This document shows positions 12,862 to 25,069 of a DNA stretch of 64,000 nt, in pieces; within the stretch, counting starts at the first letter, position 1; every line of letters starts with the position of its first letter. Made by a program: the position numbers and the translations under genes. The stretch is from Mytilus galloprovincialis (taxonomy: Eukaryota > Mollusca > Bivalvia > Mytilida > Mytilidae): contig NC_134843.1 in assembly GCF_965363235.1 (NCBI RefSeq), forward strand, positions 87,825,795 through 87,889,794, written 5' to 3'. A model generated the notes under the pieces. That model had not been told where the DNA came from. It saw only the letters and a list, made by a program, of their open reading frames with translations, and made no database searches.

Positions 12862-12905
12862 AAAATATTTTTTTTGAATGGCCCTTATCGGCTTCCGTAA
12901 TATAC

Positions 12906-13510
12906 AAAGGTAAATGAAAATATTTTGTTGTAAGGTATACAGTTTAAATGGAGAAAGGATTTTTGTTAACAAAATAAATAATTTTGTGGTTCATAGTACG
13001 AAGAGGTGAAAATTTATAGTAATACCAAACACTTATCAATGCTGATATATAAACGAGATAACCCCGAATAAGTTAACATTAAAGTCATTAAATAACAAAA
13101 AAGAACTAAAAATAGTATTAACAGACCAAATTAACAAGAAAGTAAGAGCAGTTAATAACAGAAAGTTCAAAGACAAACACAATTGATAATAAAAATAAAA
13201 TGCTTCGCTGAGTGCAGCCTGATACGACTGCAGAGGTCGAACATTGAACAGTTGGGGCAAATATTGACACAATATTCAAGCTTGATACTGTATGAATTTG
13301 GATTGTGATCAAATTTTTGACATAATATAGGTTTCTGACACAAAATAAATGTGGTCAAAGGTCTTACAAATCTATTACGCAATACTGTGCAATTGAATTC
13401 GAAAAAAATATTTGAAAAATTTAGGGAAATAAATGAATCCCTTATAAGTATTGGAACCCCATCCCCTTATTTCAAAAAAAAAAAAATAACCTTCGAAGCA
13501 ATAACACCAA
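12906..13510. other. No gene; SINE-like remnant at 13190-13310
   Basis: Contains GACTGCAGAGGTCGAACATT and GAACAGTTGGGGCAA on the plus strand. Together these are the complement of the head of the SINE-like repeat at 37212-37425 (CCCCAACTGTTCAGGGTTG). The remainder is AT-rich with nothing recognised. Confidence 0.5.
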
Positions 13511-13514
13511 AACT

Positions 13515-13985
13515 CGAAAAATGCTTATTTTTTACCCTTTTTTAGCACTTAATTCCTACATTTTTGGGGCAATTAACCCAAAACTTAATCCCAGCCTTCC
13601 ATGTGTTAAATGGAACCTTGTAGTACATACACTAACACACAAGTTATTATCCTGAAACTAGAAAAAGGCTGTTTTAGGCCCCTTTTTTGGCCCTTAATTC
13701 CTAAATTGATGGCCCCATAACTCCTAAAACTAATCCCAACCTTCTACTTGTGGTATTGAACATTATGGTACAATTTCATAGCAATAGAAATACTAATACA
13801 CAAGTTGTTATCCCGAAGCTAGAAAAATGATTGTTTTGGTCCCTTTCGGGCCCCTTATTCCAAAACGGTTGGGACCATCATCAGCAAAATCGATCCCAAC
13901 CTTCCTTTTGTGGTATTGAACCTTCTTAAAAATATCATAGGGATCTATTCACTTAAACTTAAGTTATTGTCCGGAAACAAATGTG
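13515..13985 (+). repeat. Diverged minisatellite, about 165-bp period, three units
   Basis: Three consecutive diverged units each carry CCTTTTTTGGC-CCTTAATTCCTAAA, then AATCCCAACCTTC, GTGGTATTGAACCTT and ACACAAGTTATTATCC. Units start near 13530, 13682 and 13848. Non-coding; I recall this as a common mussel tandem repeat. Confidence 0.7.
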
Positions 13986-13992
13986 TCTTCGG

Positions 13993-14012
13993 ACGACGAC
14001 GACGACGACGAC
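13993..14012 (+). repeat. (GAC)n microsatellite
   Basis: Short run of GAC/CGA trinucleotides directly after the 165-bp minisatellite. No open frame of note uses it. Confidence 0.8.
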
Positions 14013-14783
14013 ATCATACCATTATACGATCACAAAAAACTGTTTGCAATCGTATAAAAATCATGCATCACAGACTAAAATCAACTAAAACACACCTCAG
14101 GGTTTCAGTATTTTATTGTCATTGACAGTCAAAAAAGACATGATTAGTTCAATGCCCCCAAAAATGTATTGACAGGCAGTATGATAATTATGAATTAATA
14201 CAGGAATAAATCTGCTAATGACTGAGGGACGAGTTAGTGCCAATAAGAATACCTACTACTTCAGTTTGAATGTCCATCTGGTGTCTTACGCCTCTCTTTT
14301 CTGAAGGAAATCAGCAATAAAAAGCAGCACATATCGATACAAACAGAAAGTACGTGCATTCGGCGGCAGTAAAAAAAACTGTACTATGAACCCGTCGGTG
14401 CAAGCCTTTTGGATGCAGTCTTAGTAAGTATAGTATGCAGAGGCAAAAGATTGATAGCAGTGTACATATATATTCTAATTAAAATTCTGACCTATATTAA
14501 TTCGCTAGCCAGTACATGTCGTACATGTAAATATAACGAAATCAGAGAACTATAGTTTAATTAGATTGAGCTGAATAATAACGCAGTTTTACAAAGTAAA
14601 GTATACCATACCTAGCGGTCTTAAAAGTAACAATTAGGATTTCGATTTGCAAATATAAACAGAAGTCCATTACTAGACAGTTAAGTTATGGACTTCTGAT
14701 ACATAAACTATTCGAAATGATTAGCTGACATCACTAAGATAATACAAAAGAAACTTGGCCCTAGATCCAAGATGGCATCATGC
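14013..14783. other. No gene recognised
   Basis: AT-rich sequence without long open frames, recognisable repeats or RNA genes. Confidence 0.4.
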
Positions 14784-14926
14784 CCAGTGGCGGATCCAGA
14801 ACTTTGCCTAAGCGGGGCCCGCTGACTGACCTAAAGGGGGCTCCAGTCATGCTTCAGTGATTCCCTATATAATCAACCAAATTTTTCCCACGAAACGGGG
14901 GGCCCGGGCACCCCTGGATCCGCCTA
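14784..14926 (+). mobile_element. Short MITE, GGCGGATCC termini
   Basis: The left end CAGTGGCGGATCCAGAAC pairs with the right end CCTGGATCCGCC; length about 140 bp. A related, more decayed copy is at 41608-41700 and an inverted remnant at 63680-63812, all sharing GACTGAC-type and GGGGGCTC internal words. CAGTGGCGGATCC termini resemble hAT-type non-autonomous elements, but the target duplication is not clear. Confidence 0.65.
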
Positions 14927-14953
14927 TGATGCCGCAACCAAACACGTGTATAA

Positions 14954-15036
14954 CTAGTCCGAGATTACTCTGACGTCAAACGGCTGTTTTGCCAGACAAG
15001 CTGGGGCCGTTTGACGTCAGAGTAATCTCGGACTAG
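14954..15036. mobile_element. 83-bp hairpin MITE with 7-bp target duplication
   Basis: Perfect 31-bp inverted arms starting CTAGTCCGAGATTACTCTGA enclose a 21-nt loop. The element is flanked by the direct repeat TGTATAA (14947-14953 and 15037-15043). Each arm contains TGACGTCA, a full CRE palindrome. Too small to code for anything. Confidence 0.85.
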
Positions 15037-15043
15037 TGTATAA

Positions 15044-16380
15044 CAGAAACCAAAAATCGTAATTTCTGACGTGAGAGATCCAAGATTCCGCAACTAAGCA
15101 TATGTGTATACAGAAACAAAATATCGTGATATCTGTACATGTATGTGAGAATATAGATTTCATATCCAATTTTTTTAGACCTTGTTATTGCATTCTGGTA
15201 ACTATTTTCAGGTGTGGTCGAGTATGGCATAGTCAATGACCAATGAGGATCATGACTCCATAAGGGCTCATTTAGATCTTCACTAAATTGTTGAGCAGTC
15301 GAAGCAAGTAATTGGGCTTGTCAGTTAAGGTATCCTAAGATGTGTCTTAATTAAGACATTATCTAGTGCGGTATTAGGACTTGTCTAAGACATGTCAAAT
15401 GATGTATCACAAGCCTATCTTATAACGGTCCTAACTGCGATTCGACCTATGACCATCCTGACACATATATTTTGTTAATAAAGATATATGTAAAAAAACA
15501 ATTGAAAATGTGGATTCATTGATTTGTTGATATCAATTTTCATGAAATGAGAGAAAAAAAAAATATCATCATAGATAGATCTATCGCTATAAATATGTAA
15601 AGGGCGTGAGATTGCATTTATGATTATCTTTGATGAAGAAGAAAAAAATAACACAAAAATAAAGATTTTACGTTATTCTAATAGCTATCTTATCCCTATG
15701 AAAATATAGATCTCTGGTTTCGTTACTCTGACCCATGTTACGATAGATCAAATTTGAAATATATCTTTTATAATAGATACATTGTTATATACTTTTATGA
15801 TAAATGAATTTCGTCCTAGTCCTACGTTTTGTTTTTTTTTGACACAGCCATAGCTTCTCACAGCATGCAGGCTGTCTATGCCACATATTTCAAGTCGTTG
15901 CTTTTTTACGCATTTTCGAAACAAGGATTTGTGATGGCGTGAATGCCTTTTAACGCCAGGCGTCACACGGTCATTTTCGGCTACCGTTAGCGTCAAATTG
16001 GTTATAAATATTACCGTGATAAATTATTCTTATCCTGGATCTCAAATACTTATCGTTACCATGGTTACCGTTTTTTTGGAGAAATACATAACATGATTCG
16101 TCTTAATCAGTCTTTTTATCGTTTAAAAAATAGTGTACATTTTATCATCATGCACCAAAAAATTAACGTTAAGTTTTAACGTGAAATGTTTGGCAAGAAT
16201 TTTACCGTTATTCGTCATGAAGGTACCCCATTACGACCCTCATTTAGTCGAACATTCAAATTCTTCATAGAAATATGGAACAGCGCCATTATATATTGTG
16301 AAATTGAATATAATAATCACCAAAATCTGTTTGAAGGCGAAATACAGAATAAGTCATCTACCATTAATTAGTTTTCATCC
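15044..16380. other. Upstream region of cathepsin Z; no gene recognised
   Basis: No supportable open frame or repeat pairing. Around 15300-15430 there are several AAGACAT/TTAAGACA words resembling imperfect inverted repeats (TGTCTTAATTAAGACA at 15342-15357), too short to call an element. Confidence 0.4.
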
Positions 16381-16467
16381 CTTAGGTGCCTCAACAGTCA
16401 CATGTCGTTATTGCTGTGTCTCGTGACAAGGTCATGTGACTTTTTATTTTCCTCATTGAAACAGAAG
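16381..16467 (+). promoter_or_regulatory. Candidate CLEAR/E-box sites before cathepsin Z
   Basis: Two E-box-type words lie within 75 bp of the start codon: GTCACATG at 16397-16404 and GTCATGTGAC at 16431-16440. The second differs by one base from the CLEAR consensus GTCACGTGAC bound by TFEB/MiT factors, which drive lysosomal genes. CTCGTGAC at 16420-16427 is a third partial match. Whether they lie before or inside the 5' UTR is unknown. Confidence 0.4.
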
Positions 16468-19400
16468 ATGGCACGTTACTTTCTGTTTACATTTTTTCTC
16501 GTCGTTTTATGTGAACTTATCAAGCATGGAGATGCTGGGAAATATAGTAAACATCCATGTTTAAACAGAAAGTTTGGCGAAGGAATTAATATCGTGAAGT
16601 AAGTCGATAAACAAATACAAACTCATTTTTAACGGAGACTTACATAATTTATTTTATAAAATTTAACAGTTCAAAAATTATCATTATAGTCATAGTTTTT
16701 TACTGACTTGACATAAACTAAGATTCGAAAGTAACAGAATGCAAAAAAAACTCCTCTCATTTATTATTGTATTGTGGGTAAGAGGTTTGTATTGTTCTTA
16801 CTGTCATGCACATGTAAGTTTTCCACAACAGAAAATTAAAAACTATACAAATATTTGTTTTTTCAATGTTTTGATTTTTTTTTATTATGATAATGGCACA
16901 TTTATGTTTTGTCCTGTTTACTGGGTCCAGAGAAACTCTGATTCTAATAGAAACACAAATTAACATTGAAAATTTTATTCAAAATTAAGGCCTGAAGGGC
17001 ATAAACATATGGCATGACAATGATATTAACTGTGTATGGATATTAGTCATGTCAATACATTTGAATAACATTTAATTTTAACAAGTGCATAGACACAACA
17101 TAAGTCCTAAAAAAAAGTATATACTTGAAAATATAGCTCATGATGTAATAAAACAAAATGTGTAAGATTCAAGCCTGTAAATATTACATGTACAGTCACA
17201 TTTTTGAAAACAAAAAAAAATAGATTTTGAAAGGAGGTGTGGTATGATATTAACCAATGAGACAAAGGATGTCAGCTGTAATAAGGTCACTGTAAGGATT
17301 GTAATACCTGAAACATTGAGAAAAACCCGTACTGTCTGCAAAGTATGCTGTACATGTAAACGTGGTAAAAAGTCATGAAAGTAAAATCAAAAAAATACTG
17401 AATTATAGGAAAATCAATTCGGAAAGTCAATAATCACATGGCAAAATCAAATAACAAAACACATACATGACTTAAAAAAACGAATGGACAAGAACTGTCA
17501 TATTCCTGACTTGGTACAGGCCTTTTCAAATGTAGAAAATGGTGGATTAAACCTGGTTTTATAGGGCTTACAGTGCCGCTTACCCTCTCACTTTGATGAC
17601 AGTCTCATCAAAATTTGGTTATATTTACAATAATGCGTTAACTAAACAGACACAATAAATAAAATAGTCAAAATATGGGTACAGCAGTCATCATTGTGTA
17701 ACAATTTTAAAAAGAACAATTTAACAGAACACAAAACATCTATCTACAAACACATTCATTGATTTGCTTGTCTGATGTCAGAAATTTTATACGTCATATA
17801 TATTTGTCGTTCATTGTACCTGCAAACAATTTTAAAATTTCACATAGGCAATGTTAGCATACAGGGTTAAAAAATAAAAAGTATGTAAGAATAAATTTCA
17901 GAAATAGACCAAGATTTAAAATAGTCCAAAAGTTATATAGAATTTATAAGAATCCACAAATAGTTAATTCCACTATGCGATTGAATGATTTTGACGTTTG
18001 TGGTTCAACGTATTTTGTAATTCATAATAGAAATATATCATAATGACATAAAATAGAAAAATATCATACTGATGGAATCTTTTAAAGTACAGAGTCACGT
18101 TATAAGAACCAAAGAAGTAACAAAACTAAAGGAACTCATTATGACAAAATGTGAAACAATTCTGAACAGAAAACATACAGCATGATTTATTCTTGAAACA
18201 AAAGATTAAAAAAAATAGTTTGACAGCAAACAATGACTTGTTGTGACTGTTCAGGTTATTGAAATAACAATGACTAATATTAACCTAAATGCCATTCTAG
18301 TCAACATATCATTTCTATAATTTTGTAAGCTAAAAGAAAAAAACTAGCCTCATTTCAACAGTACATAAGTTAAGGTTAGGCATAGTTTTGTTTTGTACAT
18401 ATTCTGCTGTGTCAGGGAATACCTTTATTTCTACCTAGTTCTGTTTGTAATCTATTTGAAAAATTACAAATTCTTGCAAATCTTTCCATTAGTACTAATG
18501 GTTTTTTTTTTATTACAAATGTGGGATAAACTAATATTTGGTTATATAAATTTACACAATGATTTTTTTTAGTGAACTGAAAATGTATCCAACATTAGGT
18601 ACATTGTTTGTACATGCAAAAACAAAAGTGAAAACCTGTTGTTGCATTCATTCCCTGTTTTAGAGACCCATTGGTGGCCTTGGGCTGTTTCCTTCTCTTT
18701 GGTCAGGTTTCTTGTCTCTTTGACACATTCCCCATTTTCAATTTTACTTTCCAATATATTGTTGGTGAGTGGTTCAAAGCAAATGGGTATGTATGTTAAC
18801 ATACTACATGTATGTGCAATATGTGTAACATATATGATTGCAAGAAGAGTATACTATTCTTTTCCCTTACAGAACTTACCCAAGGCCTCATGAAACCTTA
18901 GATCTGAAGACCCTTCCATCCAGCTGGGATTGGAGGAATATTAATGGGACAAACTTTCTCAGTACAACCAGGAACCAGCACATACCACAATGTAAGTTAT
19001 ATGGTTATTGTATTTAATTCTTCATGTTACAACTATAACACTCAGTACATTTAAGAATTAAGAAAATGTACTTAAAATCATTTCTTTCAGCTGTAATTTA
19101 CAATTATAAGGTTGAAATACAGAAGTTTCTGCCAATGGTCCTTTAAATGTCAGATTTATACATTATACAGTGGGCTTTTGATCGCTGGCATAGATTTAAG
19201 AAGATGTGTTCATCATCATGGAAGTCAACTATTTATTTTGAATGTTAATAAGCATGAAATATCTTTAATTACTATCAAATTAACAAGCTACAGTGACCAT
19301 CACAGAAACATATCAGGATATACATTTTGTACCATACATGTACATTAACTTCATTGTATGGGTATTATACTATGTGACATCTTTAACTAAATCACAAATA

Positions 19401-22400
19401 TTTTGTATCTGATCATTAGAGAAGCAATCCAACATGATAACCTGTATAAAAGTGACATCTTTGACTATTTATAGATTGTGGATCATGTTGGGCCATGGGA
19501 TCTACAAGTGCCCTGGCAGACAGGATAAATATAAAACGTAAAGGGGCGTGGCCTTCAGCTTACTTGTCAGTACAAAATGTAATTGACTGTGGGGGCGCTG
19601 GATCCTGTCATGGCGGTGATGATATTGGAGTCTGGCAGTATGCCAACAAACATGGAATTCCAGATGAAACCTGCAATAATTACCAAGCTAAAGATCAAGG
19701 TACTCATATTTTATCTCTGATTTATTTACAGAAATGGTCCTGAACAAGCATGAAATATTTGCCACTGGACAATAAGCAACCAAAAATCAATGCTACATAC
19801 ATGTTTGTTTTGTATATACTTAAATAAAAGAAAAAGTACAATAAATGTACATCTTCCACTTATTTGCAATGACCTTAAAATTTTTACAAATTTTACTTCC
19901 TGGATACCAGACTTTGTATGTCCTCAGACATATATATTGATCGATTTTTTATTGTAATTGTTTTGTGCTTCAGAAGCTTAACCTAAGTATAATGTACAGG
20001 GTATTTAAAATGTTTTAAAACAAGGAAATAGTATCTACTGATTAAAGAGACGATTATGTCTGAGGTACATGTCTAGTTTTCTGTACAAACAGGGTTAACC
20101 CGTTTGTCTTCGGTTCAACATACATGTAGGTGCATGTACTAAATAGTTTCAATGTATGACAAGGTCACCAAGAAAATTATAACATATGCATTTACACATC
20201 TTTACTGTTATGGATAATGAAAGTTACTGCTGATATTTTTTGAACAGTGTAACATTAAAAAAAGAAAATTGGCCTATATTAAATCCAATAACTTTTTTTT
20301 TTAAATACCACAAAGAGTTTTAACTTTCATAATTTTTAAGAATGGTTCCAATAATTCTATATTTCAGAATGTGATACCTTTAACCAGTGTGGAACCTGTA
20401 CAACTTTTGGACAATGTAAACAGTTAAATACATATACATTGTGGAAGGTTGGTGATTATGGTAGAGTTAAAGGGAGAGATCAAATGATGGCAGAGATTTA
20501 CAAAAATGGACCAATAAGGTAAACAAAAACAGGAATTTGAAATCTCTTGAGGTACCAAACACAAGGGTACTGTTACTGTTTTACAGCAGTTCATAAGGAT
20601 ACATAATACTTTCTGATAAAGTGTTTACTTTTAAACACCTCCTGCATAAATATATATTGAAATGTTTAACAGACAGCAGCAAGTTATGCAGATTTCATTT
20701 TTACATTATGTGCATTTGCAATTCTGGAGTTTTGGTTCTTGATTCAGATAACTTGAGGACATATATAGATAATATGGTAGAGTTTACTGTTTAAAAATGA
20801 GAAGACATCTGACCATTTTTGCCTTTATTCAACTCTGAATTTACTCAATTAATACATTTGATTTTAAAGTTGTGGTATAATGGCTACAGATAAACTGGAA
20901 CAGTATGCTGGTGGAGTTTATATGGAGAAAAATGCAGAACCATCAGTAAGTCTGTCATTATTTTTTACTTGCAAAAGAAGCTGATTTCATTAATTTGGTG
21001 GGACTTTTTTGCAGTGAATCACTGCTTTTTTCTAAGTGAAGATTGTATAGTACAAATTAATGAGTATGATTAGAGCTCCCTTTGAACCATTTTTGTTTTG
21101 TCTTCAGACATTTATATTGTAAATTCAGGAAGTAAAAAAAAATCAAAACAGTTTCTGATGAGGCAGCTCCATTTCTAGATTATATTAATTAAATAAAAGC
21201 ATTTAATCTTTGTATTTACTGTTGTATTGTTGTGTATGACAAGTATTTAAGGAAGTGTTTATTTCAAAATTAACAATTGATCAAATATATGATTGATATA
21301 ATAATAGCCTGGAAATAATATTGAAGAATCAGGTTCAATCATTTGATTGCCTTTAATTTCACCTTCCTGTTGTATTAGAATAAACTTCCTTGTTTTGTTT
21401 TTTGGAATAAAAATTTATTTATTCAGTTATTGAAAAATTATAATATAAGATTATTCTATACAGATTTGTATCTATCATCTTAGCAATTTTCTTTACTTTT
21501 TTAATCAAGTTGATTGAATTGTATATGTCTGTTTATTTCTATAAAAAGCCTCAAATTACATATTCCCTCTTTAGTAAAAGATTGATACCTGATCAGAACT
21601 TATAAAATTCATTCATTCTTTTCAGCTGATTACTTTGAATTTCTGTCATATTTTTGAAGTGATGAAAACTTTTTAAAACTATTTCAGAAGTTGTTTATAT
21701 GACTGGGTTACTTGTAACAATTGATAAATATGACTGGGTTACTTGTAACAATTGATAAATATGACTGGATCACTCTTTACAATTAAGAAATACTATGTAT
21801 GACTGGGTCACTTATAACAATTGAAAAATATGACTTGGTCACTTTTAAAAATTAGGAAATAAGACTGAGTCACTTATTTATTTTCTTAAAAAGATAACGA
21901 AAGAAACCTAATAACAATTATTGAATTTATGTTGCAATGAAGTTGGTCAACAGATGATTAATCATTTCTTTATGTACAGATCATTTAAGAGAACAATTTT
22001 CTTGTTTTCCATTGAAAAATCCTCATCTTAAATGATTTTACAAAGCCTTTTGAAATTTGAACATATATATAAGTTTAAAAAGAAGATCCAACAAAAAGGA
22101 AGGAATGAATATTTTGTTGATGTACTTTGAACCTTAACTTGTTTATAATGATTGTAGGTAAACCATATTGTATCAGTAGTTGGATGGGGAGTGGACCCTA
22201 AAACAAGTACAGAATTCTGGGTTGTCAGAAATTCCTGGGGAACACCTTGGGTAAGTATTTTAATGTGTAATGCTTTCTCTTAAGATGAAGTAAAATTAAT
22301 TAGACAGTATTTGGATTATAACCAAATTTTGTATACATTCATAATTCTTTAAACTATATTTCAAATGTCATCAAGATCTGAAATACTGCCCACTTACATC

Positions 22401-23683
22401 TACTTTTCCTTAATATGAATTAAATGTTATAGATCATTTATTGATAATACTAACCCTATGGTTGATACATGTACATGTACTAACTCTGATTGATTGATTG
22501 TTGGACGCTTAATACCACATCTTCATATTTATAATCATATTTATAAACAATAAGAACTATTCAAAGACACAAAAATCAATATGTAAAATCTATCACAACT
22601 GAATTAAATAAAACAATAAGAGATCAAATTCAATATTTTATCCATTTTGTTTTACATAAAGAAATGTCTGTATCAAGTCAGGAATCTATTAGTTGATTTC
22701 CACTAGTTTGATGTGTTTGAGTTCTTTAATTTGCCATTTGTTAAGGGACTTTCTGTTTTAAATTTTCTTTGGAGTTATTTTATTTTACCGTATACCATTC
22801 AGGTTGAAATATTGGGTCAGGATCTTTTAACAGTTACTACATAGTACTCAAATAATAAAAAAGCTTGTGGCCTATTGATACAATGTCACACTGTCAAATA
22901 AAGATAAAGCATACATACTGAATCAAAATATTAAATGATTTGAAGGCATACAGAAATATCATAACATACCAGTAATAATCAGTCAGTGAACAAAAGCTTA
23001 GAGAGTGTCAACAATAAATGCAATGCCTGAAAACAATGGTGCAAACAGTTTATAGATGTTCGTATGTCACATGCATTTTATGTTGTACTTTTTGTATTGT
23101 AATAATCTGGTACCGAGTATTTTCAATGAGAACCCCAAAATGAACCTTGATTTCCAATAAATATGAACCTAAAAATTCATGTATATCAAATTTTATAAAA
23201 ATAAAGTTAAGTAATAGTTATCTAAATATTGAACAGGGTAGACACCGTAAATTACCGTTGGAAAAAAGATTATGTCCTCTCTGTAAAAAGGATGTAGAAG
23301 ATGAATATCATTTTACTTTAAAATGTCAAATTTTAGAAAAATGTAGGCAAAATCTTTTTCAACAAGTAGAGAATATAGTTCCAGATTTCAAAAACAAGTC
23401 ATGTTTGTCTTGGTAACAATCCAATATTTGGATTTTACACCAATAAAATGATTTGATTTGATTTGATTTGTATAATTTTATAACCCCCCCCTTTTTTTTT
23501 TTGGTATTGGAAAAGTTGTAGTGCTTAACCTTATCTCTCATATCTGTTGCTTTTTTACAGGGAGAACATGGATTTCTGCGTATTGTTACCAGTAAATATA
23601 TGAATGGCAAGGGAGACGACTACAATTTGGCTATAGAGAGTCAGTGTGGCTATGGAGACCCAATCATTCCACCAGGATATTAA
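16468..23683 (+). CDS. CTSZ: Cathepsin Z (cathepsin X), complete, seven exons
   Basis: Coding exons: 16468-16598, 18873-18991, 19475-19699, 20368-20518, 20870-20945, 22158-22250, 23561-23683. They join in frame to 918 nt, 305 residues, all with AG/GT sites. Family: papain-like (C1A) lysosomal cysteine carboxypeptidase that removes single C-terminal residues; human form is 303 residues. Seen: a signal peptide (about 1-24, [20 protein letters not shown]), a very short propeptide with Cys31 at the position that caps the active site in human, and the processing region TYPRPHE...LPSSWDWRN. The family-specific HIP mini-loop is at 80-82. Then come oxyanion Gln83, catalytic Cys88 (QYCGSCWA), His237 ([11 protein letters not shown]) and Asn259 (VRNSWGTPW), and the ending GDPIIPPGY. 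An in-frame ATG at 16402 would add 22 residues; 16468 is preferred because it directly precedes a normal signal peptide and matches the family start. Introns hold repeats, but nothing breaks the frame. Confidence 0.95.
17237..17710 (+). repeat. Diverged dispersed mytilid repeat in cathepsin intron 1
   Basis: GGTGTGGTATGATATTAACC, AATGAGACAAA and further on CCTGACTTGGTACAGGCC and AAATGGTGGATTAAACC match the wording of the family at 5141-5662 and its 3' extension. Non-coding. Confidence 0.5.
18655..18765 (+). repeat. Dispersed repeat fragment in cathepsin intron 1
   Basis: ATTGGTGGCCTTGGGCTG through CTTTGACACATTCCCC. No second copy is present in this window; it is called as a repeat only because I recall this phrase as abundant in mussel DNA. 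Confidence 0.35.
19735..19785 (+). repeat. SINE-tail-like repeat (TTTGCCACTGGAC family)
   Basis: Contains ATATTTGCCACTGGACAATAAGCAACC just after the donor of cathepsin exon 3. The same phrase recurs at 56495-56550 and 58858-58915, and a fragment in the opposite orientation is at 22487-22515. Confidence 0.6.
21697..21870 (+). repeat. Minisatellite, 31-bp period, in cathepsin intron 5
   Basis: About five tandem units built on ATGACTGGGTTACTTGTAAC-AATTGATAAAT. The first two are identical; later ones are degraded (ATGACTGGGTCACTTATAAC, ATGACTTGGTCACTTTTAAA). Length variation between individuals is likely. Confidence 0.8.
23100..23475 (+). pseudogene. LINE ORF2 tail fragment in cathepsin intron 6
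   Basis: The plus frame at 23147-23416 reads [39 protein letters not shown], the same zinc-finger-like C-terminus as at 1-560 but a different copy. It ends in a stop, then a 3' tail and a short (GATTT)n run at 23450-23470, the sort of microsatellite that ends such LINEs. Only the 3' end of the element is present. It shares the orientation of the host gene and lies about 90 bp before the last exon's acceptor. Confidence 0.65.
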
Positions 23684-24380
23684 TGTGCCGTCCTTATTGT
23701 TGTGTGATAAACATTCCAAGAAAACATTTTAACCTGACTTTTAGTTAGGCACCAGTATTTGGCATAATAAGTAGTTTTGTTTGCAATGTCTTCCAAACAA
23801 AACATTTAGTGTGGATCTATAGTTTAGACCAAACGGAATTGAAAAGATTTGCTTTTACTTTCATTCAGTGTAAAAAGAGGTTGTAATACATTTTTGTACC
23901 GCTGAATAGCAAATAACAATCCTTTAACATTCTTAAAACTAGAGTTTGTTTCATTTAAATAATCTGATTTCTTTGTTTGTTACACCAGATTACAACAATA
24001 TGTTATGGAACTTAAATTGAAAGAAACAAAGAGGAGCAGATATATTATGCACTTATGGTGCAGATATTTATTTTTAATTTTATACATTTAATATTTAAAT
24101 CCCTAAAATTCATGGAAGTGATCGTTGATGTGGCATAACAACTTTTTATTTCAATTTTATACACTCTTTTATAGAAAAACTTGGTCATAAAATGATCTAG
24201 TTTTGTACATAGTTTTGGCATTTGATTTGTTCTAATAGTATGGAAATGATATATGATATACTTTTGTAACTTCAATGTATAAATGCTATTTATTTGTTGT
24301 ATGTTCTGTGATAATTGCTGTCTAAATCAGTGAATTTTATGTCATTCACATATTAAACATTTTGTAATTCTCAATTTTCT
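23684..24380 (+). other. Probable 3' UTR of cathepsin Z
   Basis: AT-rich non-coding sequence after the stop. ATTAAA at 24352-24357 is the best poly(A)-signal candidate. Confidence 0.45.
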
Positions 24381-25069
24381 ATATAGTAAAATTTACAATA
24401 GTTGTATTACTTTGTTTTGAAATCACCTGCATTACTCAATAGATCTAAAAATATTACTATACTTTGTGACACTTGAATTGTTTTCTTGTTTTTTTTAAAA
24501 AGATCAATTTCAAAATATCTGTGCACAGATGACTTTTCATTAGGATTCAATAAGGTTGGAAAAAACAAACTAGGAACAATATACTACTCCACTGCAAGGG
24601 AAGCAGGTGTATGTGGGTTTTTTTTTCTGAAAATTCAAATTAACTTGCTCATTATTGTATACCAAAACATTTTATGGAATCGGTACTCAAATTCTATATG
24701 GTACTACAAATGTACTTATATTCTTCTACCAGGAAAAACTCACCTAGAATCTATACTTTATTGTTGAAGATTGGTGTACGGTTAGTGTCCAAAATTTTGT
24801 TCATCCTTGTTATCTTTTTTTAAAGTATTATTCTGTTGCTTAGGCCGTTTAGAAAAATTGGATACTTGCCTCCATTGAGGCAGATCAGTATGTAGAAGGG
24901 GATGAGAATGTCAACATTAAACAAGGGAAAATCATTACATTGACTGATTAAATCCACAAAAACTCATTCTTATACAAGTAAAAAGGATGATTAATATATC
25001 TATTTAACGTACAATTTGAAATCAAACAAACATAGAATAATCCAATTGAATATGTTTGTTATCAATTTA
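24381..25069. other. No gene recognised
   Basis: AT-rich spacer. A 93-codon open stretch at 24486-24767 has no recognisable domain and low-complexity composition; it is not called. Confidence 0.4.

Larger units (their letters stand above)
5663..12905. mobile_element. Composite fold-back DNA transposon, 7.2 kb, with target duplication
   Basis: The outer termini are perfect inverted repeats (TACGGAAGCCGATAAGGGCC at 5669; its complement ends at 12899) flanked by the direct repeat ATATAC at 5663-5668 and 12900-12905. Inside are two copies of one element in opposite orientation. Copy 1 is about 5669-9203 and lacks its right terminus. Copy 2 is 9204-12899 and has both termini. Each has arms of about 850-900 bp that include a 190-bp dyad array, so left arm 5669-6560 pairs with 12010-12899, and the interior 6560-8570 pairs with 10050-12010. 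No transposase was recognised. Short open frames in the interior (7096-7329 minus, 11290-11523 plus) are homologous between copies but differ by about eight replacement changes to one silent change, as expected for non-coding sequence. A 6-bp duplication with long TIRs does not fit one superfamily cleanly (Dada-like and other families use 6-7 bp), so it is left unassigned. Confidence 0.85.

Noticed and set aside
14947-15043. Hairpin as a transcription terminator
   Set aside because: Eukaryotic context, no U-tract, and a clear 7-bp target duplication shows it is an insertion.
16402-16467. Upstream in-frame ATG as the cathepsin Z start
   Set aside because: Would add 22 residues before a normal signal peptide; the family start matches 16468.
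24486-24767. 93-codon open frame
   Set aside because: AT-driven composition, no domain, no splice context, no homologous copy.
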